Source: SW10 sp965657795
GTDB taxonomy: Bacteria; Verrucomicrobiota; Verrucomicrobiia; Verrucomicrobiales; Akkermansiaceae
Direction: 5' to 3'
Length of the DNA stretch: 64,000 bases
Assembly (NCBI GenBank): GCA_965657795.1
Contig: CBFHQJ010000010.1
Location: forward strand, 1-64,000
Both the position numbers and the translations under genes were made by a program. Positions 51,781 to 61,635 of the stretch are shown here, one piece after another (position 1 is the stretch's first letter; each line of letters begins with the position of its first letter). A model generated the notes under the pieces. It was not told the DNA's origin. It was given only the letters and a program-made list of their open reading frames with translations, and ran no database searches.

Positions 51781-53196
51781 ATGTCGGGGGTGAAGGTGAT
51801 TATGCGTTGGTTGGCCCCGGTTTCGGGCATCTTGATCGGATGGTTCGCCCACTCCCAGGGATTGGCTTTTGAAGCTGTGGTGGCGTTGGGGATTACGATC
51901 CTGACCGCGCTTTGGTGGATGTTTGAAGCCATCCCGATTCCCATTGCCTCGCTTGCTCCCATTGCCTTGCTTCCTCTCTTTGGTGTTCTTGATGCCAGGA
52001 CGCTGGTTGCCCAGAGTTATGGACACCCGTTGATCCTACTTTTGTTGGGAGGTTTTTTTCTTTCGAAAGGAATGGAGCGTAGCGGAGTTCATCGCCGGCT
52101 GGCGATTGGAATGGTCAGAATGTGCGGGGCCAAGGCTGGCGAAACGCAACCAAAGTTTTTGATGCTCGGTTTTATGCTGGCTTCTGCGGTTTTGAGCATG
52201 TGGATTTCGAATACCGCGACCACCTTGATGCTCCTGCCGATTGCCCTGGCGGTTTTGGATGGAGATCAAAAATCAGTGGGAGTCAACCCGCTGGCGGCCC
52301 CCCTGATGATGGCAATTGCTTATGCCGCAAGCGTTGGTGGATTGGGGTCGCCGATTGGGACGCCTCCCAATTTGGTTTTTATCGATCAGTATAAGGAGGC
52401 GACGGGGACGGAAATGACCTTTAGTCAATGGATGGGCTATGGCGTTCCCGTAATTGTCATTATGCTACCGTTGATGTGGCTTTGGTTGAGTCGAAAGCAA
52501 AGTGGCGTGATGAAACTTTCGCTTCCGGAGGCGGGGGATTGGCGGCCCGCGGAGAGGCGGACCTTGGTGGTTTTTGCGCTGACCGCGCTGGCCTGGATGA
52601 CGCGGGTCGAGCCTTTCGGCGGGTGGAGTGAATGGCTGGGGCTGAAGGGGGCGAATGATGCCTCGGTGGCTTTTGTCGGAGTGATGTTTTTGTTTCTCAT
52701 TCCCGACGGGAGTGGCCGGAAAGGGGAAGAGGGAAGGCTCCTGGACTGGGAGAGTTGCAAAGGAGTTCCCTGGGGAGTGTTGCTCCTTTTTAGCGGAGGG
52801 ATTTGTCTCGCAAACGGGATCAAAGTTTCCGGGTTGAGTGCGCAAATTGCGGGAGCATTGAGCGGGGTGGGGACGCTTCCGATTCTGGCTTTGGTTTTTA
52901 CGGTTTGCCTGCTGATGACATTTTTGACCGAACTCACCAGCAATACCGCGAGCACGATTTTGATCATGCCGATATTGGCATCCGTTGCTTTATCAAACGA
53001 CATTGAACCACTTGTCGTGATGCTTCCTGCCGCGCTGAGTGCAAGCTGTGCCTTCATGCTGCCGGTGGCTACGGCTCCGAATGCGGTGGTTTTCGGCTCG
53101 GGTCATCTGACCGTTCCGAAAATGATGAGGGAAGGGGTGGTACTGAATCTCATCGGTGTCGCCGTGATCTCGCTTTATTGCTGGCTGGCATCTTGA
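51781..53196 (+). CDS. DASS/SLC13-type sodium-coupled anion symporter
   Basis: 471 residues with about 11 helices. WISNTATTLMLLPIALAVLD and FLTELTSNTASTILIMPILA are the two SNT motifs that bind Na and carboxylate. SPIGTPPNLVF lies between. Imports dicarboxylates, citrate or sulfate. A neighbouring rhodanese hints at sulfur substrates, but that is inference. Confidence 0.9.
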   Translation: MSGVKVIMRWLAPVSGILIGWFAHSQGLAFEAVVALGITILTALWWMFEAIPIPIASLAPIALLPLFGVLDARTLVAQSYGHPLILLLLGGFFLSKGMERSGVHRRLAIGMVRMCGAKAGETQPKFLMLGFMLASAVLSMWISNTATTLMLLPIALAVLDGDQKSVGVNPLAAPLMMAIAYAASVGGLGSPIGTPPNLVFIDQYKEATGTEMTFSQWMGYGVPVIVIMLPLMWLWLSRKQSGVMKLSLPEAGDWRPAERRTLVVFALTALAWMTRVEPFGGWSEWLGLKGANDASVAFVGVMFLFLIPDGSGRKGEEGRLLDWESCKGVPWGVLLLFSGGICLANGIKVSGLSAQIAGALSGVGTLPILALVFTVCLLMTFLTELTSNTASTILIMPILASVALSNDIEPLVVMLPAALSASCAFMLPVATAPNAVVFGSGHLTVPKMMREGVVLNLIGVAVISLYCWLAS

Positions 53197-53563
53197 GGTT
53201 GAAGCCGCGACGTCGTTGGATTTTTCGGTTCTTCGTTGGTGTGGATTTCTTTGCAAGAAGAAGTCCGGATGAGTTCAGTTGCCATGGATGGTTTTCTGAC
53301 CGTAACCCCCTTGTAGATACTTGGCTTCAGATCATTAGTTGACGCGAATGCCTATTTGGATAGGGTTAAGGAGAAATTAAGCTTCCTACTCAAATGATTG
53401 AGCACGCCATTTAAGATTCCCCATCCAGCCCCTTTAGACTTTCTGTCTAAGGGCAAATCAAGAAAAAACTAACAGGGGATTGGGTTCTCCATATCCAGCT
53501 TATGTCAAATGGTTTTGCCTTAATATATCTCCGGGTGGAGCGACTTAAGAATGGATGTCGCTT
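53197..53563. other. 367-base gap with one arm of a 53-bp inverted repeat
   Basis: No gene seen. It contains repeat arm 53298-53350, whose plus strand encodes DRNPLVDTWLQIIS-stop; the other arm is at 58971-59023. The last part is AT-rich and holds no clear terminator. Confidence 0.5.
53298..53350 (+). repeat. 53-bp perfect inverted repeat, left arm
   Basis: Bases 53298-53350 are the exact reverse complement of 58971-59023, with no mismatch in 53 bases and no similarity beyond either end. Confidence 0.9.
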
Positions 53564-54826
53564 TTAAAGCTCGTAGCACATGATGTGATCCTGCTCGCGC
53601 AAGTAGAGCTTGCCGTCGGAAACGACAGGGTGGGCCCATGACTCGGCTTCCTGATGAGCCGGCATAAAACTGCCTTTTAATTCGTATCCCTTCGGGGTCG
53701 CTTTCACGAGAGCGACATGACCGCTCTGGTAGCGGTAGATGAGGTGGCCATCAACGAAGGTGACACAGGCTGAGCCGTGACCGACTCCTTTTTCAGGTCC
53801 CCACTTGACTTCGCCGCTCTTCATTTCGACACAGATGGGGTCGCCCCCGTTGTGCTTGTGCGCACCGTAAATGTGGCCATCGATGAGAAGGAGGCCTCCG
53901 TGGTGGTTTTGAAGAGTCTTCGGTTTGAGGAAGTAAACCTCTTCGGCAACCACGGTGCTTCCTTTTTTGACAAGCTTGAGGAGAGCCGAGCCGGTCCCGT
54001 ATCCGGTCGAGCAAAAGACGTGATCACCGTCAACAACCGGAGTGGGGATGTTTGCAGTGGAGTTCGCTACTTTGTTGTAGTTCCACATCAAGCGGCCGTC
54101 CTTGGTCCGGACACCAATTACGCCGCGTCCGGTCATTTGAACGTATTGTTTCACGCCTCCACCATTCGAGATCACGATTGAACCATAGCCCGCGCCGTCC
54201 TTGCCTTTTTTGCCGAGATCTTCGCTCTCAATTTTCGTTTTCCATTTGGTCGTTCCGGTCTTCTTGTCGAGCGATACCATGAACGCGTCATTTCCACCGG
54301 GGGTGCAGACCACGCGGTCTCCGTCCACGAGGGGGGACTCGGAGAATCCCCAGCCCGACATCATTTTTCCTTTCCATTCTTTTTTGAAATCCTTTGACCA
54401 AACGATTTTGCCTTTCGTTGAGAGGCAGGCAATGACGCCATTGGAAGTGGTGATATAAAGTTTGTCTCCATCCACGGTGGGGGCGGAGCGGGCTCCCTGA
54501 TAGCCGTGTTTCGGAACGAAGTCGGTGACGGGAGTCTGCCAGAGAAGCTTGCCGTCCTTGATCGAGAAAGCGCTCACTCCCTGTCCGCCTTCGAAATTGC
54601 CGGACGTGTAAAGAATTCCGTCCACAATGGAGACGGACGAGAAGCCGCTGCCGGACCCCTTGACGTTCCAGAGAAGCTTTGGGGCAGAGCCTTCCCAGCT
54701 TTTGATGATGCCTTTTTCTGCGGAAAGCCCGGTGCGATCGGGGCCACGCCACTGGGGCCAATCCTTGGCTTGAGCGGCATTTGCCAGAAGGGAGAGAATG
54801 GAAACAGCGATAGTCCTCGATTGCAT
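53564..54826 (-). CDS. Secreted PQQ-like beta-propeller protein
   Basis: 420 residues with a signal peptide (about 1-20, SILSLLANAAQA). DWPQWRGPDRTGLSAEKGII is the standard opening of these verrucomicrobial and planctomycete propellers. Blades repeat VDGDKLYITTSNGVIACLST- and KDGRLMWNYNKV-type strands. True PQQ ligands cannot be shown, so it is better called a propeller of unknown function (BamB-like or outer-membrane associated). Confidence 0.85.
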   Translation of the reverse strand: MQSRTIAVSILSLLANAAQAKDWPQWRGPDRTGLSAEKGIIKSWEGSAPKLLWNVKGSGSGFSSVSIVDGILYTSGNFEGGQGVSAFSIKDGKLLWQTPVTDFVPKHGYQGARSAPTVDGDKLYITTSNGVIACLSTKGKIVWSKDFKKEWKGKMMSGWGFSESPLVDGDRVVCTPGGNDAFMVSLDKKTGTTKWKTKIESEDLGKKGKDGAGYGSIVISNGGGVKQYVQMTGRGVIGVRTKDGRLMWNYNKVANSTANIPTPVVDGDHVFCSTGYGTGSALLKLVKKGSTVVAEEVYFLKPKTLQNHHGGLLLIDGHIYGAHKHNGGDPICVEMKSGEVKWGPEKGVGHGSACVTFVDGHLIYRYQSGHVALVKATPKGYELKGSFMPAHQEAESWAHPVVSDGKLYLREQDHIMCYEL

Positions 54827-54956
54827 GGCCGTTTATTAAGCAAAATTTTGGATGGGGGCGACCTAAATTGTAAGATCCTTGGGGCTTATTCACAAAATCA
54901 CCTATGAAGCTAATTCCGGATTCAAAGTTGGCCATTCCGAGGGCAAGGTTCCTCCG

Positions 54957-57900
54957 ATGTCAGATTCCTTTGTCCACCTTCATTTGCATACCGAGTATTC
55001 AACTCTCGACGGGGCGTGCCGCACCAAGGATGTCGCGGCGCGGGCCAAGGAGCTGGGCATGCCGGCGGTGGCAATGACGGACCACGGGAACCTTTATGGT
55101 GCGATCAGTTTTTACAAGGCGTGCCATGCTGCGGGGGTGAAGCCCATTATGGGGTGTGAAATTTACCTGGCCCCGGAATCAATCGGTAAACGGGAGGAGA
55201 TCGCAGGCCGAAAGCGGGCTTGTCACATGACCTTGCTGGCGGAGAACAATGTGGGTTGGGTAAACCTCCAGAAGTTGGTTTCGAAAGGACATCTCGAAGG
55301 AATGTGGTATGGAAAGCCACGGGTGGATCGTGAGATTTTGCGTGAACACTCCGAGGGAATTATTTGTTTGTCGGGCTGTATTTCCGGTCCAATCAACGAA
55401 TGGATTTTACAAGACCAGGAGGATAGGGCCTGGGAGACTGCGCAAGAATTGCTCGATATTTATGGGAGGGAAAACCTCTACCTGGAAATTCATAATCACG
55501 GGATGGAGCAACAGGCCAAAATTCGCGACACCCTGGTGAAGTTTGCGGAGAAGATGGATCTCAAATTAGTGGCAGCGAATGATGTTCACTTTTTGAACCG
55601 AGAGGATCATGAAGCGCATGATGTCATGATCTGTATCGGGATGAGTCGTTTGTTGATCGATGAGAATCGCTTGCGTTATTCGCCGGAGGTTCATTTTAAG
55701 ACGGCGGAGGAGATGCGGGAGCTGTTTGCGGAGTATCCGGGGGCGTGTGATGCCACTCTCGAGATTGCGGAGCGATGCAATGTGGAGTTTATTTTGGATC
55801 CGACTTCATCGGAAAAATATCCGGAATATCAGCCGGACGATGGGTCCACTCCAAATGATCACTTTCGCAAGCTATGCTTTGAAGGTCTTGAAACCCGCTA
55901 CGGAAAAGAAACGGCCCAGGATAAGGAGCTGATTGATCGTCTGGAGTATGAGATGGGGATTATTATCCAACTCAAGTTTGCTTCGTACTTCCTGATTACG
56001 GCGGACTTTATTAACTGGGCCAAAGATCAAAAGATCCCGGTAGGGCCGGGGCGTGGTTCGGCGGCAGGCTCTTTGGTGGCTTACACCATGGGGATTACGG
56101 ATGTGTGCCCGATGCGCTTTGGTCTCCTTTTTGAGCGATTCCTCAATCCTGAGCGTGTTTCGCCCCCCGATGTTGATATTGATTTTTGTCAAACGCGGAG
56201 GCCCGAAGTGATCGAATACGTTCGCCAAAAATACGGTGAGCGGAATGTTTCCCATATCATTACTTATGGAACGATGGGGGCCAAATCGGTGATTCGCGAC
56301 GTGGCACGAGTCATGGGAATTAGTTACGGGGAAGCCGACCAGATCTCAAAGATGATCGAATCCAAGCCCGGGGTGAAGTTGGCGAAGGAATTTGCCGAGA
56401 AAGAGGAGTTGCGCGAGAAGATTGAAAGCAGCGCAACCTATCAGGAACTCTGGGACTATGCGCTCAAGTTGGAAGGAATGAGTCGAAACGTCGGAGTTCA
56501 CGCGGCGGGAGTCGTGATTGGTGATCGGGCTCTCGATGAGCACGTGCCGTTGACGCGAGGGAATGAAGGCGAGGTTGTGACCCAGTATGACATGAGTGCG
56601 ATTACGGATGTCGGGCTTTTGAAGATGGACTTTCTTGGGTTGAAGAACATGACGGTGATTCAGGAGGCTGTGGATCACATTCACAAGCACACGCCGGGCT
56701 TTGATATTTACGAGATCTCGCTCGAAGATGAGCCGACTTTCAAAATGCTCAACGCCGGAGAGACGATGGGTGTTTTCCAGTTGGAGAGTGGTGGAATGGT
56801 GGAGACTTGCCGGAAGTACGGGATTAATCGGATTGAGGATATTATTGACCTGCTCGCCCTCTACCGTCCTGGTGCGATGCAATACATCGATCAGATGATC
56901 GAAGTGAAGGAGGGTCGTAAGAAGCCGGTTTATGAACACCCGCTTCTTGAGGAGATTTGCGGCGATACTTATGGTGTCATGATTTACCAGGAGCAGGTGC
57001 AGAATGCCGCCAAGATGTTGGCGGGTTACACGCTTGGTGGTGCGGATATTTTGCGGCGGGCGATGGGTAAGAAAAAGCCCGAAGAGATGGCCAAACAGCG
57101 CTTGATTTTCGTTGAAGGAGCCTTCAAGACGAATCAGATTGACGAGCGCAATGCCAACTTGATTTTCGACAAGATCGCGGGCTTCGCGGGCTATGGATTC
57201 AACAAATCCCACTCGGCATGTTACGGCTTCATTTCGTATTGGACGGGGTTCTTGAAGGCAAATTATCCCATCGAGTTCTTGTCGGCGCTTCTCTCAAACG
57301 AGATCACGAATACCGACAAGATCAGTATCTTTGTGAACGAGTGCTTCCGCATGGGATTCGAGATTCTTCCGCCGAACCTGAACAAGTCGATGTTGCGTTT
57401 CGCTCCCGAGGAAATTCTCGGTGGGAAGAGAGGGATCCGCTACGGGCTTTCGGCCATCAAGAATGTAGGGTCGGCCGCGATGGCGATGGCGATCAAGGAA
57501 CGCGAGGAAAACGGTGAATACGAATCGCTGGACGATTTTTGCAACCGTCTCGATTCCAAGGTCATTAATAAGCGGATTTTGGAGAACCTGGTTAAGGCCG
57601 GAGCGATGGATTGGACCGGCGAAACGCGGGCCGGGATGACGGACCGACTGGAGAAAGTGGTGGCCAGTGCGAGTAGCGCGCAAAAAGACCGGGCATCGGG
57701 GCAGGGTGGCTTGTTTGATGCGATGGAGTTTGCGGCTCCGCCTCCGGTGACGGCTGATTCACCCGCTCCTGAGGAGTGGTCCAAGGATGAGCGGCTTGAG
57801 CATGAGAAAGAACTACTTGGTTTTTACGTCACGGGGCACCCGCTCGATAAGTTTCGCGGTGTGGTGGATTCGGATCGTTTTATAAAGTTGGGCTTGTTGG

Positions 57901-58415
57901 ATGAGGTTGACCTGCGTGACAAGCGGGCGCGCTTTCCGTTTGCTGGAATGATCCGGAGTGTTGAGCACAAGGTGACCAAAACCGGGAAGCCTTTTGGAGT
58001 GGTTGTTGTTCAGGATTTCACCGGCGACCGGGAAATGGTTTGCTGGAGTGAAAGCTACCTTCCCGCCAGGGATGCAGGTTTGATGGAGTCCGGGAAGGTG
58101 ATCCAGTTCAAAGCGCAGGTTTCCGTGGATGATCGGACCGAACAACGCCGTCTCACCGGATCACAGATTCGTGAGTTGAAGGCCAAGCGGGTTAAGAAAA
58201 ACGGGTTGGTCGAACTGACTCTCTGGACCGGTCGGAACACTCCCGGCGATCTCCAAAAAATCAAAAGCATTCTGGCCGAGTATCCAGGCAAGACCCCGGT
58301 TTTGATGCACATTCAAAGTGGGGCCGGCAAGCGGGCTACGATAGAATTACCTGAAGAGTTTCATGCGAGCTTCAATGTGGCATTGCATCGAGAGCTTGCA
58401 CCATGGATGGGATGA
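54957..58415 (+). CDS. dnaE: DNA polymerase III subunit alpha
   Basis: 1152 residues from ATG 54957 (MSDSFVHLHLHTEYSTLDGA). The N-terminal PHP domain has intact His motifs (HLHLHTEYS, AMTDHGNLYG). Catalytic palm: GPGRGSAAGSLVAYTMGITD and PDVDIDFC with Asp405 and Asp407; fingers include AAGVVIGDRALDE and YQEQVQNAAKMLAGYTLGGA. A C-terminal OB fold (FPFAGMIRSVEHKVTKTGKP) is complete. An upstream ATG-like extension to 54879 is unlikely. Replicative polymerase. Confidence 0.97.
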   Translation: MSDSFVHLHLHTEYSTLDGACRTKDVAARAKELGMPAVAMTDHGNLYGAISFYKACHAAGVKPIMGCEIYLAPESIGKREEIAGRKRACHMTLLAENNVGWVNLQKLVSKGHLEGMWYGKPRVDREILREHSEGIICLSGCISGPINEWILQDQEDRAWETAQELLDIYGRENLYLEIHNHGMEQQAKIRDTLVKFAEKMDLKLVAANDVHFLNREDHEAHDVMICIGMSRLLIDENRLRYSPEVHFKTAEEMRELFAEYPGACDATLEIAERCNVEFILDPTSSEKYPEYQPDDGSTPNDHFRKLCFEGLETRYGKETAQDKELIDRLEYEMGIIIQLKFASYFLITADFINWAKDQKIPVGPGRGSAAGSLVAYTMGITDVCPMRFGLLFERFLNPERVSPPDVDIDFCQTRRPEVIEYVRQKYGERNVSHIITYGTMGAKSVIRDVARVMGISYGEADQISKMIESKPGVKLAKEFAEKEELREKIESSATYQELWDYALKLEGMSRNVGVHAAGVVIGDRALDEHVPLTRGNEGEVVTQYDMSAITDVGLLKMDFLGLKNMTVIQEAVDHIHKHTPGFDIYEISLEDEPTFKMLNAGETMGVFQLESGGMVETCRKYGINRIEDIIDLLALYRPGAMQYIDQMIEVKEGRKKPVYEHPLLEEICGDTYGVMIYQEQVQNAAKMLAGYTLGGADILRRAMGKKKPEEMAKQRLIFVEGAFKTNQIDERNANLIFDKIAGFAGYGFNKSHSACYGFISYWTGFLKANYPIEFLSALLSNEITNTDKISIFVNECFRMGFEILPPNLNKSMLRFAPEEILGGKRGIRYGLSAIKNVGSAAMAMAIKEREENGEYESLDDFCNRLDSKVINKRILENLVKAGAMDWTGETRAGMTDRLEKVVASASSAQKDRASGQGGLFDAMEFAAPPPVTADSPAPEEWSKDERLEHEKELLGFYVTGHPLDKFRGVVDSDRFIKLGLLDEVDLRDKRARFPFAGMIRSVEHKVTKTGKPFGVVVVQDFTGDREMVCWSESYLPARDAGLMESGKVIQFKAQVSVDDRTEQRRLTGSQIRELKAKRVKKNGLVELTLWTGRNTPGDLQKIKSILAEYPGKTPVLMHIQSGAGKRATIELPEEFHASFNVALHRELAPWMG

Positions 58416-58484
58416 ATAATACCATTACAAATCATAGTGTCGCTTATCATGGCAAAAATCTGAAGTTTGAATAATCATGCAGCT

Positions 58485-58865
58485 ATGACCGGAGGATACA
58501 GCAGTCGATTCGTGCCCAAGGAGCCCGATGAAAATAAAAACGGGTTCCGCAAGGTGAAGGATGGAGAGGGCCAGGCCGCTGTCTTTGGTGGGGGCGGCAA
58601 GTCCGGACTCGAGATGAATACCGTGGGATGGATTCTGCTGAGCATTTCTGCCAGTGTGCCGATCATGCTCTTGGCGAGTGTTTTCACCACGCTGAGTTGG
58701 CCGTTTTCAGTGATGATGGCGGCGTTTGTCTTTGCTCATGCGTTTCTATTCATGACAGCCTGGATGATGCACCGCGCCGTGCCCGGGAAACTGCTTTCCC
58801 TCTTGCTGTGTTGGCTTCCGGTGCTGGGGCTGTGGGTGACAGCTTTGATGCGCTCTTTGATGTGA
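58485..58865 (+). CDS. Small membrane protein, unknown
   Basis: 126 residues from ATG 58485 (MTGGYSSRFVPKEPDENKNG), with GAGGA-like purines near the start. A polar N-terminal third is followed by three helices (about 52-72, 74-94, 99-118; NTVGWILLSISASVPIMLLA begins the first). Follows dnaE by 69 bases. Family not recognised. Confidence 0.65.
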   Translation: MTGGYSSRFVPKEPDENKNGFRKVKDGEGQAAVFGGGGKSGLEMNTVGWILLSISASVPIMLLASVFTTLSWPFSVMMAAFVFAHAFLFMTAWMMHRAVPGKLLSLLLCWLPVLGLWVTALMRSLM

Positions 58866-58970
58866 TGAATGCTTCACTAATCAATTTGATGCTTTTGGTG
58901 TAATTGTTTTTTTCTAAGCGCCGTCAACCGGCTTGACATAAATCCCCTCTATTGGGATTGAGTAGCCATC

Positions 58971-59023
58971 CATTCGCGTCAACTAATGATCTGAAGCCAA
59001 GTATCTACAAGGGGGTTACGGTC
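58971..59023 (-). repeat. 53-bp perfect inverted repeat, right arm
   Basis: Reverse complement of 53298-53350. Here the minus strand shows a longer coding-like stretch into the repeat: REWSDIEADRRHIRMDPRKD then RNPLVDTWLQIIS-stop (TGA 58979-58981). Confidence 0.9.
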
Positions 59024-59107
59024 TTTACGAGGGTCCATGCGGATGTGTCTTCGGTCGGCTTCAATGTCGGACCACTCGCGGAGGGGGCGGCAGGGCGTGT
59101 GGCGTGA
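58979..59107 (-). pseudogene. Coding remnant ending inside the 53-bp repeat
   Basis: Frame reads SRHTPCRPLREWSDIEAD then RRHIRMDPRKDRNPLVDTW with stop at 58979-58981. No start codon or family recognised. The shared ending in the other repeat arm suggests both are tails of the same gene type. Confidence 0.35.
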
Positions 59108-59563
59108 GGTCAAGGTCAGACTAATTTTACAGACGAAAGATTACACCCCCGTCTTCCGATTGGGCAACAGAGAGAGGGCGACGATCCCGATCGTGATGGT
59201 CAAAGTAATCTGGTGGAGTTTGCCTACAATACGCTTGCTGCCGATCTAACAAGTCGGACACGGATTAAAGATGCAGCTGGTGTTGTTGGGAGTAACGAAA
59301 TTAATACCCTCAATCCGGGCTCAAATCTCCCTGCGGGGCAAAGCTATTACACGATCACTTTTCAGTTTCCTGATAATCCTCAAGGAGTATCGATTACACC
59401 CGAAGCTACTTTGAATTTAAACGACTTCAGCGACGGGTCCGCACAAATAATTCCACTTGGTGATCCGGTTGATGATGGTGACTACTATCTTCAAAGATAT
59501 TACCTGACTCCGGATCAGAGTTTGTCGCCCCGTGGCTTTACCCGGCTGAAAATCGAGCGCTAA
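59108..59563 (+). pseudogene. C-terminal remnant of a large secreted protein
   Basis: Open from 59108 (after TGA 59105-59107) to TAA 59561-59563. GDDPDRDGQSNLVEFAYNT is the Asp-rich hinge found before the C-terminal domain of many verrucomicrobial secreted proteins, followed by SYYTITFQFPDNPQGVSITP and SPRGFTRLKIER. No upstream domains or start are present, so it is a leftover 3' end. Confidence 0.6.
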
Positions 59564-59596
59564 AAAATGCTGCCCGGGTGGGGGAAACCCGGGCAG
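59562..59596 (-). terminator. Terminator of the glycyl-tRNA synthetase gene
   Basis: CTGCCCGGGT (59570-59579) pairs perfectly with ACCCGGGCAG (59587-59596), 7-base loop; on the minus strand it is followed by CATTTTTTAG. Confidence 0.8.
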
Positions 59597-59637
59597 AAAT
59601 AGAGAGGGCAGCCGCCCGGACGTTGTTCGAGACTATC

Positions 59638-61227
59638 CTAACGTATTCGTTCGAGGAGCCAGGGAAGGAGATCGCTGATGGCGACACGCTCCTGCTCCAT
59701 CGAGTCGCGGTGACGGATGGTGACGGTGTCTATCAGGTCTTCTTTTCCTTCTTCGAGGCCAACCGTTTCGAAATCGATGGCGATGCAGAATGGCGTTCCG
59801 ACTTCATCTTGACGACGATAGCGACGGCCGATGGCGGCGGTCTCGTCGTAGAAAATGTTCATGAAGGGCTGGAGGAGGTTCTTCACTTCCTTGGCCTTTT
59901 CCACGAGCTCGGGCTTATTCTTCAAGAGAGGAAGAATGGCAGCCTTGATCGGAGCGATGCTCGGCTTGAAGCGCATTACCGTGCGGATGTCCTGCTTGCC
60001 GCCTTCTTTTGTGAGGTCTTCTTCGTCGAAGGCTTCACAAATCAGGGCCAAGATGGTTCGGTCGCAGCCGGCGGAGGGTTCGACAACGTGCGGGATAAAC
60101 TTCTCCTTGGTCTGCTCGTCGAAGTATTCGAGCGGCTTGCCGGAGTATTTCTGGTGCTTGCCGAGGTCGTAGTCGCCACGATACGCGACACCTTCCAGTT
60201 CCTGTTGGCCGAAGGGGAAGTCGTATTCAATGTCGTAAGTTTTTTGCGAGTAATGGGCTCGCTCGCCATCGGGAATGTCGAGGACGTGGAGCTTCTCTTT
60301 ATCGAGTCCGATCTCGTCGTAAAACGCGAGTCGCTGTTCGAGCCATTCGTCGGTGAGGCGGAGGCCATCTTCGGGGCGGCAGAAATATTCAACTTCCATT
60401 TGCTCGAACTCACGCGAGCGGAAGGTGAAGTTACGCGGGTTGATTTCGTTGCGGAAGGCTTTACCGATTTGCGCGATTCCAAAGGGAAGCTTCACGCGGT
60501 TGGAGTCCATCACGTTTTTGTACTGCACAAAAATGGACTGCGCGGTCTCGGGACGGAGGTAAGCGGTCGCGTTGGGATCATTGTCATCGGCCGAGGCCCC
60601 CATTTGCGTTTTAAACATGAGTTCAAAGTCGCGGGGCTCGGTGAGGAGGGAGCCATTTTCCGGATTGAAATTCGTGACGTCAGTTTCCTCGGAAGTGGAT
60701 TCTCCAAGGAGGGTGAGTTTTTTTGGAGAGATCTGCTTGTCGTTGAGGAACTGTGCGTAAAACTCTTTAGCGGTCTTCCGGGCCTTGTTTTCATCCTGGT
60801 TCGGTTGGTTCAAGAGCACGGAGTAGGCGCGGTCGGTGGACCATCCGGACTCTTCATGTGAAGCTCCGGTGAAGTGGTAAGCGGTGCCGGATTGCGGTTC
60901 GATTTGATCGGCACGCAGGCGAGCCTTCGTGAGGAGGCAATCGCACATCGGGTCGGAAAATCCACCCACGTGCCCGGAGGCAGTGAGGACAGCCTGGTGA
61001 GTGAGGATAGATCCATCAAGGCCGAGGATGTCATCGCGTTCCTGGACGTTTTTGCGCCACCAGAGATCTTTAAGGTTTCTTTTGACCTCGGCACCGAGCG
61101 GACCGTAATCCCAGCATCCGTTCAGTCCGCCGTAAATCTCGGCGGACTGGAAGATGAATCCTTTGCGTTTGCACAGGGAAACAATTTTTTCCATGCGGGC
61201 GGTATCGGTCTGGTCTTTGTTGGCCAT
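59638..61227 (-). CDS. glyQS: Glycine--tRNA ligase (dimeric type)
   Basis: 529 residues from ATG 61227 (MANKDQTDTARMEKIVSLCK). FQSAEIYGGLNGCWDYGPLG is motif-1 type for class II GlyRS; YLRPETAQSIFVQYKNVMDS, GKAFRNEINPRNFTFRSREF (motif 2) and VEPSAGCDRTILALI (motif 3) complete the core. The insertion domain has cysteines in CDCLLTKARLRADQ. An ATG at 61362 exists but gives an unlikely leader. Confidence 0.96.
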   Translation of the reverse strand: MANKDQTDTARMEKIVSLCKRKGFIFQSAEIYGGLNGCWDYGPLGAEVKRNLKDLWWRKNVQERDDILGLDGSILTHQAVLTASGHVGGFSDPMCDCLLTKARLRADQIEPQSGTAYHFTGASHEESGWSTDRAYSVLLNQPNQDENKARKTAKEFYAQFLNDKQISPKKLTLLGESTSEETDVTNFNPENGSLLTEPRDFELMFKTQMGASADDNDPNATAYLRPETAQSIFVQYKNVMDSNRVKLPFGIAQIGKAFRNEINPRNFTFRSREFEQMEVEYFCRPEDGLRLTDEWLEQRLAFYDEIGLDKEKLHVLDIPDGERAHYSQKTYDIEYDFPFGQQELEGVAYRGDYDLGKHQKYSGKPLEYFDEQTKEKFIPHVVEPSAGCDRTILALICEAFDEEDLTKEGGKQDIRTVMRFKPSIAPIKAAILPLLKNKPELVEKAKEVKNLLQPFMNIFYDETAAIGRRYRRQDEVGTPFCIAIDFETVGLEEGKEDLIDTVTIRHRDSMEQERVAISDLLPWLLERIR

Positions 61228-61417
61228 GGTCTTGGGGCGAGGGCTTTGCTCGCGGACCGCGAGGAAACAGGAGAAATGCGGCAGGGGAAAGGTTTTTTGG
61301 AGTTCGAAAGGCAGGAAATTTCTTCGGAATTTGAAGCAGCCACTCACTCTACGGGTTGCCATTTGGAAAGACTCGGGAATAATTGTGGCCAGGAAGCATC
61401 ATACTTCCGAAAACATT

Positions 61418-61507
61418 ATGAAGGGATTTTTAATTGGAACCGGAGTTGTTGGAGCTTACCTTGCCCTGCAGATATGGATTTTGCCTTCGATGGGCGTCCA
61501 GACCTGA
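61418..61507 (+). CDS. 29-residue hydrophobic peptide
   Basis: ATG 61418 to TGA 61505-61507, encoding KGFLIGTGVVGAYLALQIWI LPSMGVQT after the Met: a single membrane helix with a proline break. The start is preceded by ACATT with no strong Shine-Dalgarno. It may be a real small membrane protein; length alone gives little certainty. Confidence 0.4.
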   Translation: MKGFLIGTGVVGAYLALQIWILPSMGVQT

Positions 61508-61635
61508 GCGAGCAGAGGAATGTCCTCAGGTGGAGGATGAAACAAAGCCGAGCCAACGCTTCCGGTCGGAAGCGAAGATAAGTCCGGGAAAGATCAGGAA
61601 AAGAAGTAACCCGAGTCGGTGAGCCGATACAGTCG

